Below are positions 48,740 through 59,678 of a stretch of DNA of 64,000 bases, in pieces (the first letter of the stretch is position 1; every line of letters begins with the position of its first letter). The translations under genes and the position numbers were made by a program. Under the pieces are notes generated by a model. That model worked only from the letters and a program-made list of their open reading frames with translations, did not search any database and was not told the origin of the DNA. The stretch lies in assembly GCA_025331565.1 (NCBI GenBank), contig JAFREQ010000068.1, forward strand, positions 868,001 through 932,000, in the 5' to 3' direction. The stretch is from Holacanthus passer. Lineage: Eukaryota; Chordata; Actinopteri; Pomacanthidae.

Positions 48740-49307
48740 TCCTCTTTTTTTATAAGCCTGGATAAGTTTGTTTGCCCACTTTTATCGACTTGTTTTTGGT
48801 GGAAGGGCGTTATAGTATCCACAGCTGTTTTTCCTTCTTCCCATCGCAGCACTTAGAATAAAATGAGCCATGCAAGGTGTAGAAATCCCCCGCAGGTACG
48901 GACCCAGCTGAGGAGCCTGTGATCTCTGGAGCCGCAGGATTTTTTGGGGGGGAAACTTGGTTAAAGGTGCGCAAAACTTTGGAGGATAATTTTTACGCGC
49001 GGGGATTTTTTTTTGGAGAGGTTCTGAATCCTCTCCACACCGACTCACGGAGACGGATTTCTGGAGACTGAGCTGAGAGAAAAAAAAATCTTGTGGATAA
49101 TCCCCCCCAACAAGGAAGCACCTCATGACTTTGCAGCTGCTCTCCGGTGATCTGTCCTCGCGCTGGGATTCAGTCTCCAGCTCACCGCCGGAGATCTGTG
49201 CGTAAAAGACGCACAGGCCGAGAAGGGGGGGGCGACCTCGCCAACCTTTCCTGGGGCTCTAAATCTGTGCAAGCAGGTGTATTTCAGGTGTATTTCTGCA
49301 AGTCAAG
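48740..49307 (+). promoter_or_regulatory. likely fgf24 promoter and 5' UTR
   Basis: TATA-like TTTTATAAGC at 48747-48756, followed by about 550 bases to the start codon. The putative 5' UTR contains several upstream ATGs, including a 26-codon upstream frame (49125-49205), so translation may be controlled. The start site is not proven. Confidence 0.35.
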
Positions 49308-49339
49308 ATGTCTCTGCTGCCTTCCAGGTTCATATACGT
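49308..49339 (+). CDS. fgf24: fgf24 coding exon 1
   Basis: MSLLPSRFIY plus two bases of Val11. Two donors overlap 2 bases apart; GT|GTAAGT is chosen because only phase 2 continues into the leader CLHFLVLYFQLQ. ATG context AAGATGT. Confidence 0.8.
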
Positions 49340-51234
49340 GTAAGTGTCCCACATCTCCGTTTGCCTTTTGCACACAAAATCAGTGCATTCTTACCAATAG
49401 AAGTCGCCAAAAGCTTCATGTTTGCGCACCGCTTTCATGCAGGTAGTCTGCGTTTATTCTTCATGTAATTGCCTGTGTGATTCACTCCCCTCCTCTCTTC
49501 TCTCCCCCCTCTCTCTCCACCCAGGTGTTTACATTTTCTGGTCCTCTATTTCCAGCTTCAGGTACGTTTGCTCCCAACTTCTTTTTTTGTGTTTGCACGT
49601 CACTGAGAATAATGTGAATAATGCTGATGATGGGTGCCGGTTGTTTTCAGGGTGGTCCCTCCAGCATTACAGGCAGGATTTGCTCGCTTAAATTAAATCC
49701 AAATGTATTTATAATAATAATAATTTTAGAAGGAAAGCATGTGCAAAATAAAATCAAACAAGGATTCTGCAAAAAATGGGAAATAACAGTAAAATAGATT
49801 CACTGAAGAGCAGGAGATTATAACAATATTATAATGCTATAAAAAGGAAAAAGAACATTAAATGTGTGAAAAAGTAACTAAACGCAACATTGAGCTCTGG
49901 AAAGAAAATAATTCCATGCATTAGTATTATAGCAGCAAAATTCAATGATTGCACTTATATAAAGACTTTTGCCAACAGACTTTAATCACATGTGGTGGTA
50001 ATGAAATATCATAAGTATTTCAGCACTGAGGAAATATCTCCAATCAAAACTATTAATTTAATTAAAACCTGTTGTTTTTAATCTGGAGTTCAAGTAGCAG
50101 TTTCCAGTGTTTTACAGCAGAATTGTGTCATAAATATTTTGATCCCTGGGGTTAGAAGCTGTTCTGTGAACAGATGGACTCGCTTGGCTCTTGTTGCTTG
50201 TTTCACTTTTTATTAGTTGCGTCTCACTTTGAACAGTAATGATTTGCAGGCATCCACTCAGCTAATTGAGTCAGTTGTGATGCAGAAGACTGAAGGGTTT
50301 GATCATTATATTCCACTGGCTGTTGTTTTAAATTCATTTCTCACTGTTGTTATGATCTTAAATATTAAAGCAGGATAGAAAAAAAAGAGCAGGTTGTCTT
50401 TTATCTCTCGTCCACTTCTGGGATGCATTTGCTTCCACATCAGCATTTTGATAGTTTTTGCTGTATTTGTTATTGAGGGGAAACTGACTCAAAGCAATGT
50501 GAGTTAACGTTTGACCTTTGGGGGCAAATAAAACGCTGCAGAAGGAAAAGTTTGTAAAGTATATAAAATACATTTTATTGGTTGCACAGTTGCTGTTTTA
50601 CCACCAAGTTTTTCGGGGAGCCGTTAGTTCTCAGGGACAAAACAACAGATTTATCTCCTGGAGTAAATTTTTTTCTTAATGCAATCTCCCAAAGACAAAA
50701 TATAAAACCCCCAAATCTGGAAATGGCAATGTTATGTAAGTCTGTGTGCTCCGATTATTCCAATGGAGCTGGCACAAACAGAGCTATAGAAAGTGGGTGA
50801 AGGACAGGATGAAGTTCATGCAGAATGTGGCCCAACACACGTCTGAGGTGGACACATGAATGATATTTAGTTTTTGCTGGTTTCATATGTGATTGCCATG
50901 TTTACTGTGGTTCAGAAAGAGTCTGATCCGATAAAGACGTTCATCAAACTAAAGCAAAGTGCTGTGGCTCTTTGAGTGCTTTCAGGCTGACGATCAAATA
51001 AAGAATATGCAGGAATAACCCTTTAAAGGCCCTGCTGTCACTTCTCCTCTCCGTGTTGTTGGCCCGTCCTGCTCCCCAGCTCCGCTCCGAGCAGCTAATG
51101 GCTCTTACATGTCATGCTGTGGTTGTGATTTCATGAGGAAAAAACAACAGGAGCAACCACAGTTGGAAGTAAACTTTGGATGCACTGCCAACATGTGAGA
51201 GTGTGTCTTTGCCTATTTGTGTGTGTGTGTGACC

Positions 51235-51269
<35 letters not shown>

Positions 51270-54200
51270 AGGCAGATAGCAAGGTGTATCTTAGATGGAT
51301 GCGACAACTAAGCTTCCTGGGTAAAGATGAGCGCCAGACTTTTGAAGTTTCAACCATATCCGTTTTCATGCTGTGTCTTTGAAGAAAGGAGACGGCGTGA
51401 AAAAAAAAAAAAAAAAAAAAGAAGAAGCTGTTGTCGCTTGTGTTCACCTCAGCCATGTGCTTAGGCTTGCCTTTCCCCTTGACGCAAAATGCAACTGTCT
51501 ACCAAACACACCTTTATGTTTGTTTAGAGATGGGGAGATTTGGGATAAATCCCGTAGCAGCCCAGTTAGGCCACGTTTTGTTGTGTGTTCGTTTTTTTCT
51601 TTGAGCTTCATTTTGAGAGTTGACAGCAGACGATGGTGATGTTTGACGTTTGAAATGGATGCATTATTTTCAACACAGCTGTGTGTGGTTTGGGATTAAC
51701 ACTTTGCAGTTGCATAAAGGTTTAAATTTGAAATCAGCAAATATTTAGTGGTAATCCAGTTTGTAATTTTACATTTACAGAAACTTTGCATTAGAGTTTT
51801 AGCATCACTCGTCTGATATGAGTGGTACTATGACGTATTGTTCCTCGGATAAAAGCTCCTGTAGGTGACTTTTTTCTTTGTTTGTTCAGCCGTGTGTGGC
51901 TACTGTTACTCATGCAAACTGCTCAGCTCTTAAATACATAATATTCAGGAGTGTCCCTGAGGAGCAGCGGCGAGACACTGAATGTTCAGAGCATGAAATG
52001 TGGAAGCTTCCATGAGTAAGAGTCTCTGTTTGGGAGAGAAAATGAAAAAGCTCCGTCGTTGTTGTAGCTTCAGTAACACAACTCATTCAGCTTCCCTTTT
52101 TCATTTCAATATACAGAAGATGTCAGTTTACACATTTTGTCTGTTTGCATTTACTAATGTAAGATGTGAGGGAGGTAACACAGAAACATCTCTCACAGGT
52201 TTGTTGAATGAGTTATAAATTCTCTGATCTGATGTAAATGTCTCTTCAGTGTCCAGGTCATGTTTGAGTTTATAGCATTAAAGAACTGGTTGAGAGTGAC
52301 CATAGGGGTTAGTGTTATCTTTGTAGGGCTCCAGAAAGTTCTGATCTCGATTCATTCTGTGACAATATTGTGTTGACTGTTGTAAAAAAACGTATTAGAG
52401 GACAATTTGTAACATGGTTGTCGTGTCTGTGCAGTTGTTTCCTGGAGGTTGGAATACATGGAGTGAAAGTGTTTATAAAAACAGTGATTGGTTTGGAAAC
52501 TATGGTGGGAAAAATGAGCCAAAGGAGTCATATCTAATTTTGATATCCAACCATTTCCCCAATAAAACTCCCATCGGACATGTAAGGTCATCAGAACTTT
52601 TAATTTTTGATGCCTTGTATTCTTAACACCACAAATGCATCAGTAGTTTTCATATCCAGCCTCTCGTTTTCTACACTGACTCAAGCCAAAAGTAACATTA
52701 TGGGCGTGTTTCCTAAATGTCAAGATACAGAAGCTGTGTCCCAGTTCGGGGGCTGGATCCTCCGAGGTCCACATTTCTAGACCGGATACGTCATAGTGAG
52801 CCAACAAGTCCTTCCTATTTGAGAAGCTCATCCAAATGTGGCAGAGGAATTCTGCCTCGTGCTGTATCTGACAATCTGTTGAAGTCCTTGAGAAAACACA
52901 TTGTAATTTTTGACATTAGAAGTTGACGTCCAAACTCAGCCTCACTTTTGGTTTCTGGGAGTTTTGGGGTCCAACCTGAAGGACTCACATTCATGTTCAG
53001 TGTTCTTCAAAGGATTAGACGCCTGAACTGGGGCACGACTTGTATGACACCTGTTTCATAAGAGCCTCAGTAAGATTTGCTCTCAGGTTTTTTCCTCTCA
53101 GAGTTTAAGGATTTGTTCTCCTGAGGCCACAATTTCCCATCATGTTTGCTACATGCCATTAATTTACTGAAGTTAGAATAACAAGGATTCGGGGTATGTA
53201 ATGTGTATATTATTAGCCACCTGAGAACAGCCACATAAAAAGCCATTACTGTGCAATTACCACGCCATGCAGCTGGGTGAATGGGATCTTGGCGTGAACT
53301 GAGATTCCAGGGCTTCTGAAAGTATACGTTTCCTCTCGCTCGTCCACACGCTGGGCGACACCGTTGCTTTCAAAGTCGACGACGATTTCCTCCGTTTTTA
53401 TGTCAGGTCTAAGGTGACTCGTAAACAGTGAGTTCTGAGAGGTTGGATTTGGACGACGTGATCCAAACGTCCTCCTGCAGGAGTGGTTTTTGCAGTTCAA
53501 GGTGCCTCTTGCCATCTTTCAGTCTCTCAGTCTTGTCTTCCGCCTGCTGCGTTTCCTAATTTATGGACCCCACTTCGCCTGCGGGCAGATATTTGTTTGA
53601 TGATAGTGCAACAGGTCTGGATGCTTCAGGTGTATAATTGCTAGTGGCTTGCTTGCTTGTGGAAATGGAGTACAGGTTTCTCAATATGGCCCGGGGCACA
53701 TACTATACCGCTGTCTCAATGCGAAGCAGCAGAAGGCCGCTCTATGGGCTCTGCACTTGTTCTGTGGAATTTTTACTCAAACGGTGACTTCATTAACACA
53801 TCTTGTAGCATAGTTATCAGCTTGTAAATGCAATGCATATAAAGCACACCAGTTAAAAGCGAGAAGAGGAACATTAAAATGCCACAACCACAATTTCCCG
53901 GTTGGTTTCGCAGTTTTTAGGCCCCGGAGCACAATTTTTTTTGACACAGGGCCCATAAAAGCAACAGCACACATTACTATCAACACCTGTGCCACAGCGA
54001 TGTCTCACTGTCTGTCTCTCCCTCTCTTCTGTCTCCCTCTGTTTCCTCCCGTCTCACGCCTCCGTGCAGGAGTCCCAGCAGAGCTCTGCTGATTTCAGGT
54101 TTTACATTGAGAACCACACGAGGAACCCGGACGACCTGAGCCGGAAGCAGGTCCGGATCTACCAGCTGTACAGCAGAACCACGGGGAAGCACGTCCAGAT

Positions 54201-57200
54201 CTTAGGGAAGAAAATCAACGCCAACGGAGATGATGGGGGCAAGTATGGTATGGGAGAACTCCTGTGCATCTCACCTGACACTTTAGATAGTTTGTTATAA
54301 CAGGATGAGAAGTTACTGCCACCTACCTGCCAGATTCTGCTGCTTCTTCACACTCACTCCTGGGGCCAGTTCGGCTTTTTACTGCCTTTGTGTTGAGATG
54401 GTTTCCATGTTCTGAGTCTGGCTTGTGAAAAATAGATGGTGACTTTTGGAAGCCACCAACTACTGGTTGAAGTGGCTGGAAACATGAAATTGCTGAGCTT
54501 GAGCTTGAGCTTGAGCGTGCAGCATTTTGGGACCCAGAGCAAGTCTATTTTTATTTTGGTAGATCTATAGGCAATGATGCCTAATACAGACCAAAACTGA
54601 TTTACTGGTTTTTGAGTTTTAAGTTATGAGATTTGACGGTCCTGTTGGATGCAATGTGGCATTGCTCGACTTTATTGTCTCTTAGGGTTGAAACAACAGA
54701 TCAGAAAATGTGAGAAATGCAAATTGTTGGAATCTTACAGTTGTGTTGTCCTTGAACTTGAAAAGTAAAAATTAAACGTACAATCTTTTTTCTTCACTAC
54801 GCTGTGGTTTGCAATGGGCATTGTCCCATTTGATGTTGGATGAACCGGACTGATTTGGTTCAGTCCAGCAGTGTCCAAAGTGCTCCATGTTAACTTGTTA
54901 AACATTAAGCATAAAAATGATTTAAAAAAAAACATTCTACAGATCTAGTTTTACTTGGTGAATTAAACATTTTCAGACACAATTTTCTGCTCCTCTCAAC
55001 CTTAATCGTGTTATTTCTGCTCGCTGTGTGGACTTGTTCGCAAATTCAAATCAAAACAAATGTGGCGGTTGAGTAAATTGATGGTCAGCGAGCTGCTCTT
55101 TGATGCTGTGGCATAAACATAAGGCGGCGGGACTCGTGTTGTGCTTTCCTGCAGATATTTTGCTCATAACAGCTGACTCACGGCTCGAAAATTGCTGGTC
55201 TTGAATGCCTCTGAGTGAGTGTGTTCAGTCACAGATGCGCCGAGGCGAAGTTTCCTCACTGCTTGTTAGAGCTTGAGTGGAAGCAGATCCAATTTTTCCC
55301 ATGAGGCCTTGCCAATTCTGCCCTCCGCCCCTCCTCCTCCTCCGCCTCCCGCCCCCCCCTTCACCTCCTCCTCTTCCTCCTCCTCCTCCTCCCCATCCAG
55401 CTGCAGTACCTGGCACCTGTGAACTCCTTTGCACTCACTAATAACGCTCAGGAAGATACTCTGTTTGCTCTAATCCGCTCTCAGTCGCTGCAGCTTCACA
55501 TCGGACGGCCACAAACCGCCCGAGAAGAAATATGTTGCTTCGATGTGGAGCTTTAAGAACGATAAGTCCGTATCAGTGCAGCCAAAGTGCTGGTGTTATC
55601 GTTCCTCTGAGGTATTAGTGCAGCGTATTCATTACTTTTAAGAGACTGGAACAATCCTTTTCTTGAACAATCCATCGTAAATGACGCCACTCAGCACATG
55701 TAGAGTCACTGCAGAGGCTTTTAAACTGATAAATGCCGCAATGTGGACAAAGCTTTGCTGACAGGTGACCCCATGATGAGGTCAATAAATGTCTGTGGCC
55801 CCATATTGTTCATGTTGCACCAAGAAAAGAAATGGGTTAAGAAGTCGGTGGAAGTGGGATTTTATGTTAAAATACTGATCAGATATTCCAAAATTTCTAA
55901 CATTTTTCCCTTTTTATATATCAAACATGACCTCCAAAGGAGTCTTCAGCCTGAGACTTGTTTAAAGAAAAACCCAGAAAAGCCCTTTAATACACAAAAT
56001 ATCACAGAGGCCATTCGAGATATTTGTTCATCGACACTGTTCTGATAAAAGAAAATCACCTTTTTTTATGTTTTTAAATCATTTTTTTTGTTTCACCATC
56101 AGCACAGTGAAGCTCCAAACACTCAAAGGGCTTCCAGCAGATTATTAAAGTGTCCTCTTCATACATTTACACACGTAGTGAAGACTGGGTTTGGACGGGG
56201 ACACAGACAAAGAATAACTTATAGTATGGAGGGAAATACTGTTTTATCTGATGTTCTGGGTCGAGGCTTCATACTTGAGGTTGAATTTTGGGTCTGCAGG
56301 CAAAACCAGCTGTGAGCGAGAGGCCAAAGTGTTGTCAGACAACTCCTGATTCAAGTTGCAGAGCTGAAATATCTTTTTAAACATCGTTCACTTTTTTCCT
56401 GCTCAAGGACCCAAAAAAAGCTCCTGACTGATCTTTCCATTGATAGAAAAAGTCAGAAATGCTTTTCTTCAGTTCCCAAATAAGACGTGCAAATGGAAAT
56501 CCCTCAAAACAAGAGAAGGAATAACTTGTACCTTCCCTCAGTTTCACCTTTGAGACAGGTTTCCTTCTTCCCACTTTCCACCCAAGGTTGGATTTAAGGT
56601 TTGGGGGGAGGAGGAGGAGGAGGAGGAGGAGGGGAGTTACTTCTGCCCTCGAGCCCGTCCCATCCCCTTCGCCTATTCTTCCTCTGCTCCCTTGAGCGCT
56701 ACTGAATGGCCCTGTGTGTTAAACAAATGGATCATCTTAACTTTTTGATTGAGTGAGCACAGACTAAAGGGAACTTGAAACCTAATCCTGAGGGGCACAT
56801 AACCGTTCCACAAATGTTTGGCAGATCTCTTTGCTGGTTCGAGGGGCGAGCGGAGACAAAGGTGACCTCGCGGGGGTTAACGTTTAGGACGGGGAGGGGA
56901 GGAATAAAAGAGCCGCCGGGATGCGTCTGGAGAGTGGATTACTGCTGTGTCAGGTTGACGTGACGGTGGCGTTGTTGTTTTGGTGCACATATGGTGCTGG
57001 ATGGAGAAAATTATACACTTAATATACCTTTAGAAGACTTGAATGTTTTGCTCTGGAGACGCATCATTCATCTGTTTTAGTTCTTTTTTGTTAGAAAACA
57101 GGGTAAAGCATCATTTTGCACAGTCACAGAAAAAAATGATCATGCAATCTTTGCATCATGTGTCAAGTCATTTAATTGATATATCCCAAAATCACTCATT

Positions 57201-59678
57201 TATATTTCTTAATCCGTAAATTATTTCCCGTAAACCTTCATCTGATTAAAGGGAATTTAATCTTTGGTACTAATATAACTAACTAATATTGGTGATTCAC
57301 TGCTTTGTGGTGGCCTATATGATGAAAAATGACAACGTATTTATAAGATATCAACTTCATAACCCAGTTTCATTAGTGCACATTGCTGACTAAATAACTT
57401 GATTTTCTTTATGAGGCTTTTTCTTGACAAAGCTCTGTGTTAACCCCTCGATAGCAGAGCCTTCAGTTTGCAGGGTTCCTTCACAGATACGATCATTTTC
57501 AGGTCTTAAATATGACCTGAATTCCTCACATTTGTTAATGTGAGGAATTAAAAAAAGTATTGAAAAAGTACAGGAGCCCAGACACTGAGAAAAACACAAC
57601 ACTTGTTTAAATGTATGAGAATCCTTAAAGCATGTTTATGCGAGTGGAGAGACTTAAACGTGCCCTTAACAGAGTCTGCTTCTTCTTTTCTTTTCCAGCT
57701 CTTCTTGTCGTCGAGACAGAAACGTTCGGGAGCCACATTCGAATAAAAGGAAAAGAGAGCGAACATTACATCTGCATGAACGAGAAGGGCAAAATAGTCG
57801 GAAGGGTGAGTGTCTTTTTTTCTTTTCATTCAAAGTCGACTTTAGTGAAATTTTCACTGACAAGATTAAACTTTCTTATATCAGCATGAATATTTCAAAC
57901 AGAGCTTTTAATCCAGGCTGAATTGAGCCTCAGATCTGCTTTCTCCCGCTGTTGTTGTACACCCCAACAAAACCCCTTTGATAACTCTCAGCCCTTCTTC
58001 CATTACGTAATCGGCCTACTCCTTTGACACTCGATCAGTCAATTACGGACTGCAATCACCACAATGCATTGAGAGACTAATGGTCACTTAGGAGGAATGC
58101 CATTGCAATTATATCACTTAGTCACACCAGGTGGCCGCGAGCGCGGGATGACTGCATGTGACTCTGCGGACGACCGCTCCGATATGGAAAAGAAGTTAAT
58201 ATTTGACACTGCGGAGGCACACGTGTGATTCTGCTGCGTTAATAACTCATGCTGTCAGCGTCGGTGGGGCTGCAGTAATTCACACAAGTTTTCACTCTCT
58301 CATCGCGGTCATCTGTTAGAGACATGCATTTTCAGTTTTAGTTGCCGGGGCCTCATTTGTTTAAAAAATGTACGCCGACTTCCTCCTTTAAACCGCTGTA
58401 GGATTATTTTAAAAATCGGATGAAATTACATTTAAATTATTGATTATTGGTGGCTTTCGACTTGCTTAGTGATGAAAATAAGTTACTGCACTGTAAATCA
58501 CAGAAACACCCCCATTGCGATGTGGACATGCAGATAGTTTTGTTTTCATGGGCCCAACGTTTGAGATATCTGTCGCTGAGATTTTTACTGCTGCCACGAT
58601 TTTAAAAATCCAGCAGCACTGTGTTTTTTCCTAGTGTTTTTCTGGAAGCGCTGTGCTGTTGGATGATCCTCAGATCTCACTGTGAAGGGTTTTCAGTGGA
58701 ACTACTCTTCCAAAGAAAAAGTCTTCATGAAATCTGTTGACAGCGAGGTGCAATCTTGATAAGGAGCCAAAGCAATTCTACAACACTCTTGTTGTAGTTT
58801 TAGAGTTTTGTGCATGATGTTCTCCACACCAGAAATGGTTTAAAAAAAATATGAAGCCCGATCTTATTAACTTTGGAATGTCAAACCATTCCTTTAAAAT
58901 ATGTTTAAAGGAATAAAAGAAAATACTACTTAATTGAATTACTACTGTGCTGTGGTCTGTGCCCAGAAAGGGAAGTAAAGACTTTCCTTACTTATTAAAA
59001 TAATGCAAAAAGCCACAACTAAACAGGAAGTAGGTTCATATTACAATAGCGCAGGAGACAGTTCTTAGAGGCATTTAACCTTTAACCTTTTCTACTAAAA
59101 AAAACTTCAGTTTAAGCTGCAAACACATGCTTTAATGACATTTTAGTTGACTAAATGTATCTGTCAGCTTTTCGATGTTGCAAACTTTTGAAAATTTGAT
59201 ATTTGCCTCATAATCACAGTGAAGGAACATTTAAGTTCTCGACTCTCTCAGCTCTTTTACATCAAAACTGGGAAATACAAAACCCAAACAGAAAAGCAAA
59301 CTATTCACTGATGCAGTGGACGTCAGCCAGGACAGTTGAAAAGGAGGCCACGCTGCCATGTTAATAATTAATTAATGTCCTTTTTTTTCCTCCTTTCAGC
59401 CCGATGGAAGGAAGCAGGAGTGCGTCTTTGTCGAGGAATTCCTGGAGAACAACTACACGGCTCTCGTGTCGGCCAAGTACAAAGGATGGTACCTCGGCTT
59501 CAACAGGAAGGGTCGGCCCAAGAAGGGCTCGCGGACCACGCAGAGGCAACAGGAAGTCCACTTCATGAAGCGGCAGCCGAAGGGCAGGCTGGACCCGCTG
59601 GAGGAGTTTCGTTTCACCACAGTAACTAAGCGGACACGAAGGGCTCGGCGATTAAAACCCAACTCCAAGAGGAACTGA
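49308..59678 (+). CDS. fgf24: fibroblast growth factor 24 (FGF8/17/18/24 subfamily), 5 coding exons
   Basis: Join: 49308-49339, 49525-49561, 54070-54247, 57699-57805, 59400-59678; 210 residues. Residues 1-23 are a hydrophobic signal peptide (MSLLPSRFIYVCLHFLVLYF start). The FGF beta-trefoil core runs about 50-180, with SRKQVRIYQLYSRTTGKHVQ, VETETFGSHIRIKGKES, YICMNEKGK and FLENNYTALVSAKYKGWYLG. A heparin-binding-type basic segment NRKGRPKKGSR and a basic tail ending KPNSKRN follow. N38-H-T40 is a possible N-glycosylation site. It is a secreted ligand for FGF receptors; in zebrafish fgf24 acts in pectoral-fin bud and mesoderm development. The closest tetrapod relative by eye is FGF18, but it is much more diverged than fish fgf18, and the MSLLPSRFIY leader and linkage to tlx2 point to fgf24. 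Alternative: a diverged fgf18 copy. Confidence 0.85.
49525..49561 (+). CDS. fgf24: fgf24 coding exon 2 (37-base microexon)
   Basis: CLHFLVLYFQLQ, the hydrophobic core of the signal peptide, matching FGF18 CLHFLLLCFQVQ. Acceptor CTCCACCCAG, donor CAG|GTACGT, phase 0 exit. Too short to be found as an open frame on its own. Confidence 0.85.
49562..54069 (+). other. fgf24 intron 2
   Basis: 4.5 kb with (GT)n at 51237-51268 and a 21-base poly-A at 51400-51420. It also holds a GC-balanced segment at 53246-53520 with an antisense coding-like frame (see findings). No extra exon recognised. Confidence 0.7.
51237..51268. repeat. (GT)n microsatellite
   Basis: 32-base GT run in fgf24 intron 2, preceded by a shorter interrupted GT run. 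Confidence 0.95.
54070..54247 (+). CDS. fgf24: fgf24 coding exon 3
   Basis: Residues 24-82, from ESQQSSADFRFYIENHTR to NANGDDGGKY; includes SRKQVRIYQLYSRTTGKHVQ. Aligns with FGF18 VDFRIHVENQTRARDDVSRK. Acceptor CCGTGCAG, donor TATG|GTATGG. Confidence 0.93.
54248..57698 (+). other. fgf24 intron 3
   Basis: 3.5 kb with a CCT-rich pyrimidine tract at 55321-55395, a (GGA)n tract at 56603-56635 and a short GAGCTT tandem near 54498-54521. No exon recognised. Confidence 0.75.
55321..55395. repeat. CCT-rich polypyrimidine tract
   Basis: Imperfect CCT/CCC repeat of about 75 bases in fgf24 intron 3; a mirror-symmetric pyrimidine tract able to form non-B DNA. Confidence 0.85.
57699..57805 (+). CDS. fgf24: fgf24 coding exon 4
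   Basis: Residues 83-118, ALLVVETETFGSHIRIKGKE... YICMNEKGKIVGR, the centre of the beta-trefoil. Acceptor TTTTCCAG, donor AGG|GTGAGT. Confidence 0.94.
57940..58350. promoter_or_regulatory. candidate enhancer in fgf24 intron 4
   Basis: High-complexity 410 bases with a TCF/LEF-like word CCCTTTGATAAC (about 57974), homeodomain words (CAATTACGG, GCAGTAATTCAC) and a CTCF-like core ACACCAGGTGGCCGCGA (58124-58140). The best regulatory candidate in the window by sequence texture; conservation untested. Confidence 0.4.
59400..59678 (+). CDS. fgf24: fgf24 last coding exon
   Basis: Residues 119-210, PDGRKQECVFVEEFLENNYT... to KPNSKRN, TGA at 59676. Carries VHFMKR and FTTVTKRTRRARR, the latter like FGF18 YTTVTKRSRRIR. 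Confidence 0.95.
   Translation, partial: PDGRKQECVFVEEFLENNYTALVSAKYKGWYLGFNRKGRPKKGSRTTQRQQEVHFMKRQPKGRLDPLEEFRFTTVTKRTRRARRLKPNSKRN

Larger units (their letters stand above)
29559..49307. other. npm-fgf24 intergenic region
   Basis: About 20 kb without a recognisable gene. It contains the npm 3' UTR, the fgf24 promoter and 5' UTR, a solo LTR, LINE and hAT scraps, microsatellites (34841-34872 GT, 34966-34997 poly-T, 37637-37659 CA, 38025-38045 poly-A, 40362-40381 CA) and regulatory-looking blocks concentrated at 30890-31680 and 44040-46050. Confidence 0.75.

Noticed and set aside
49308..59678. Assignment of the FGF gene as fgf18
   Set aside because: The core has many changes (ILGKKINANGDDGGKY, ALLVVETETF, VEEFLENN) where fish fgf18 would be close to human; the linked tlx2 supports fgf24. 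Not fully excluded.
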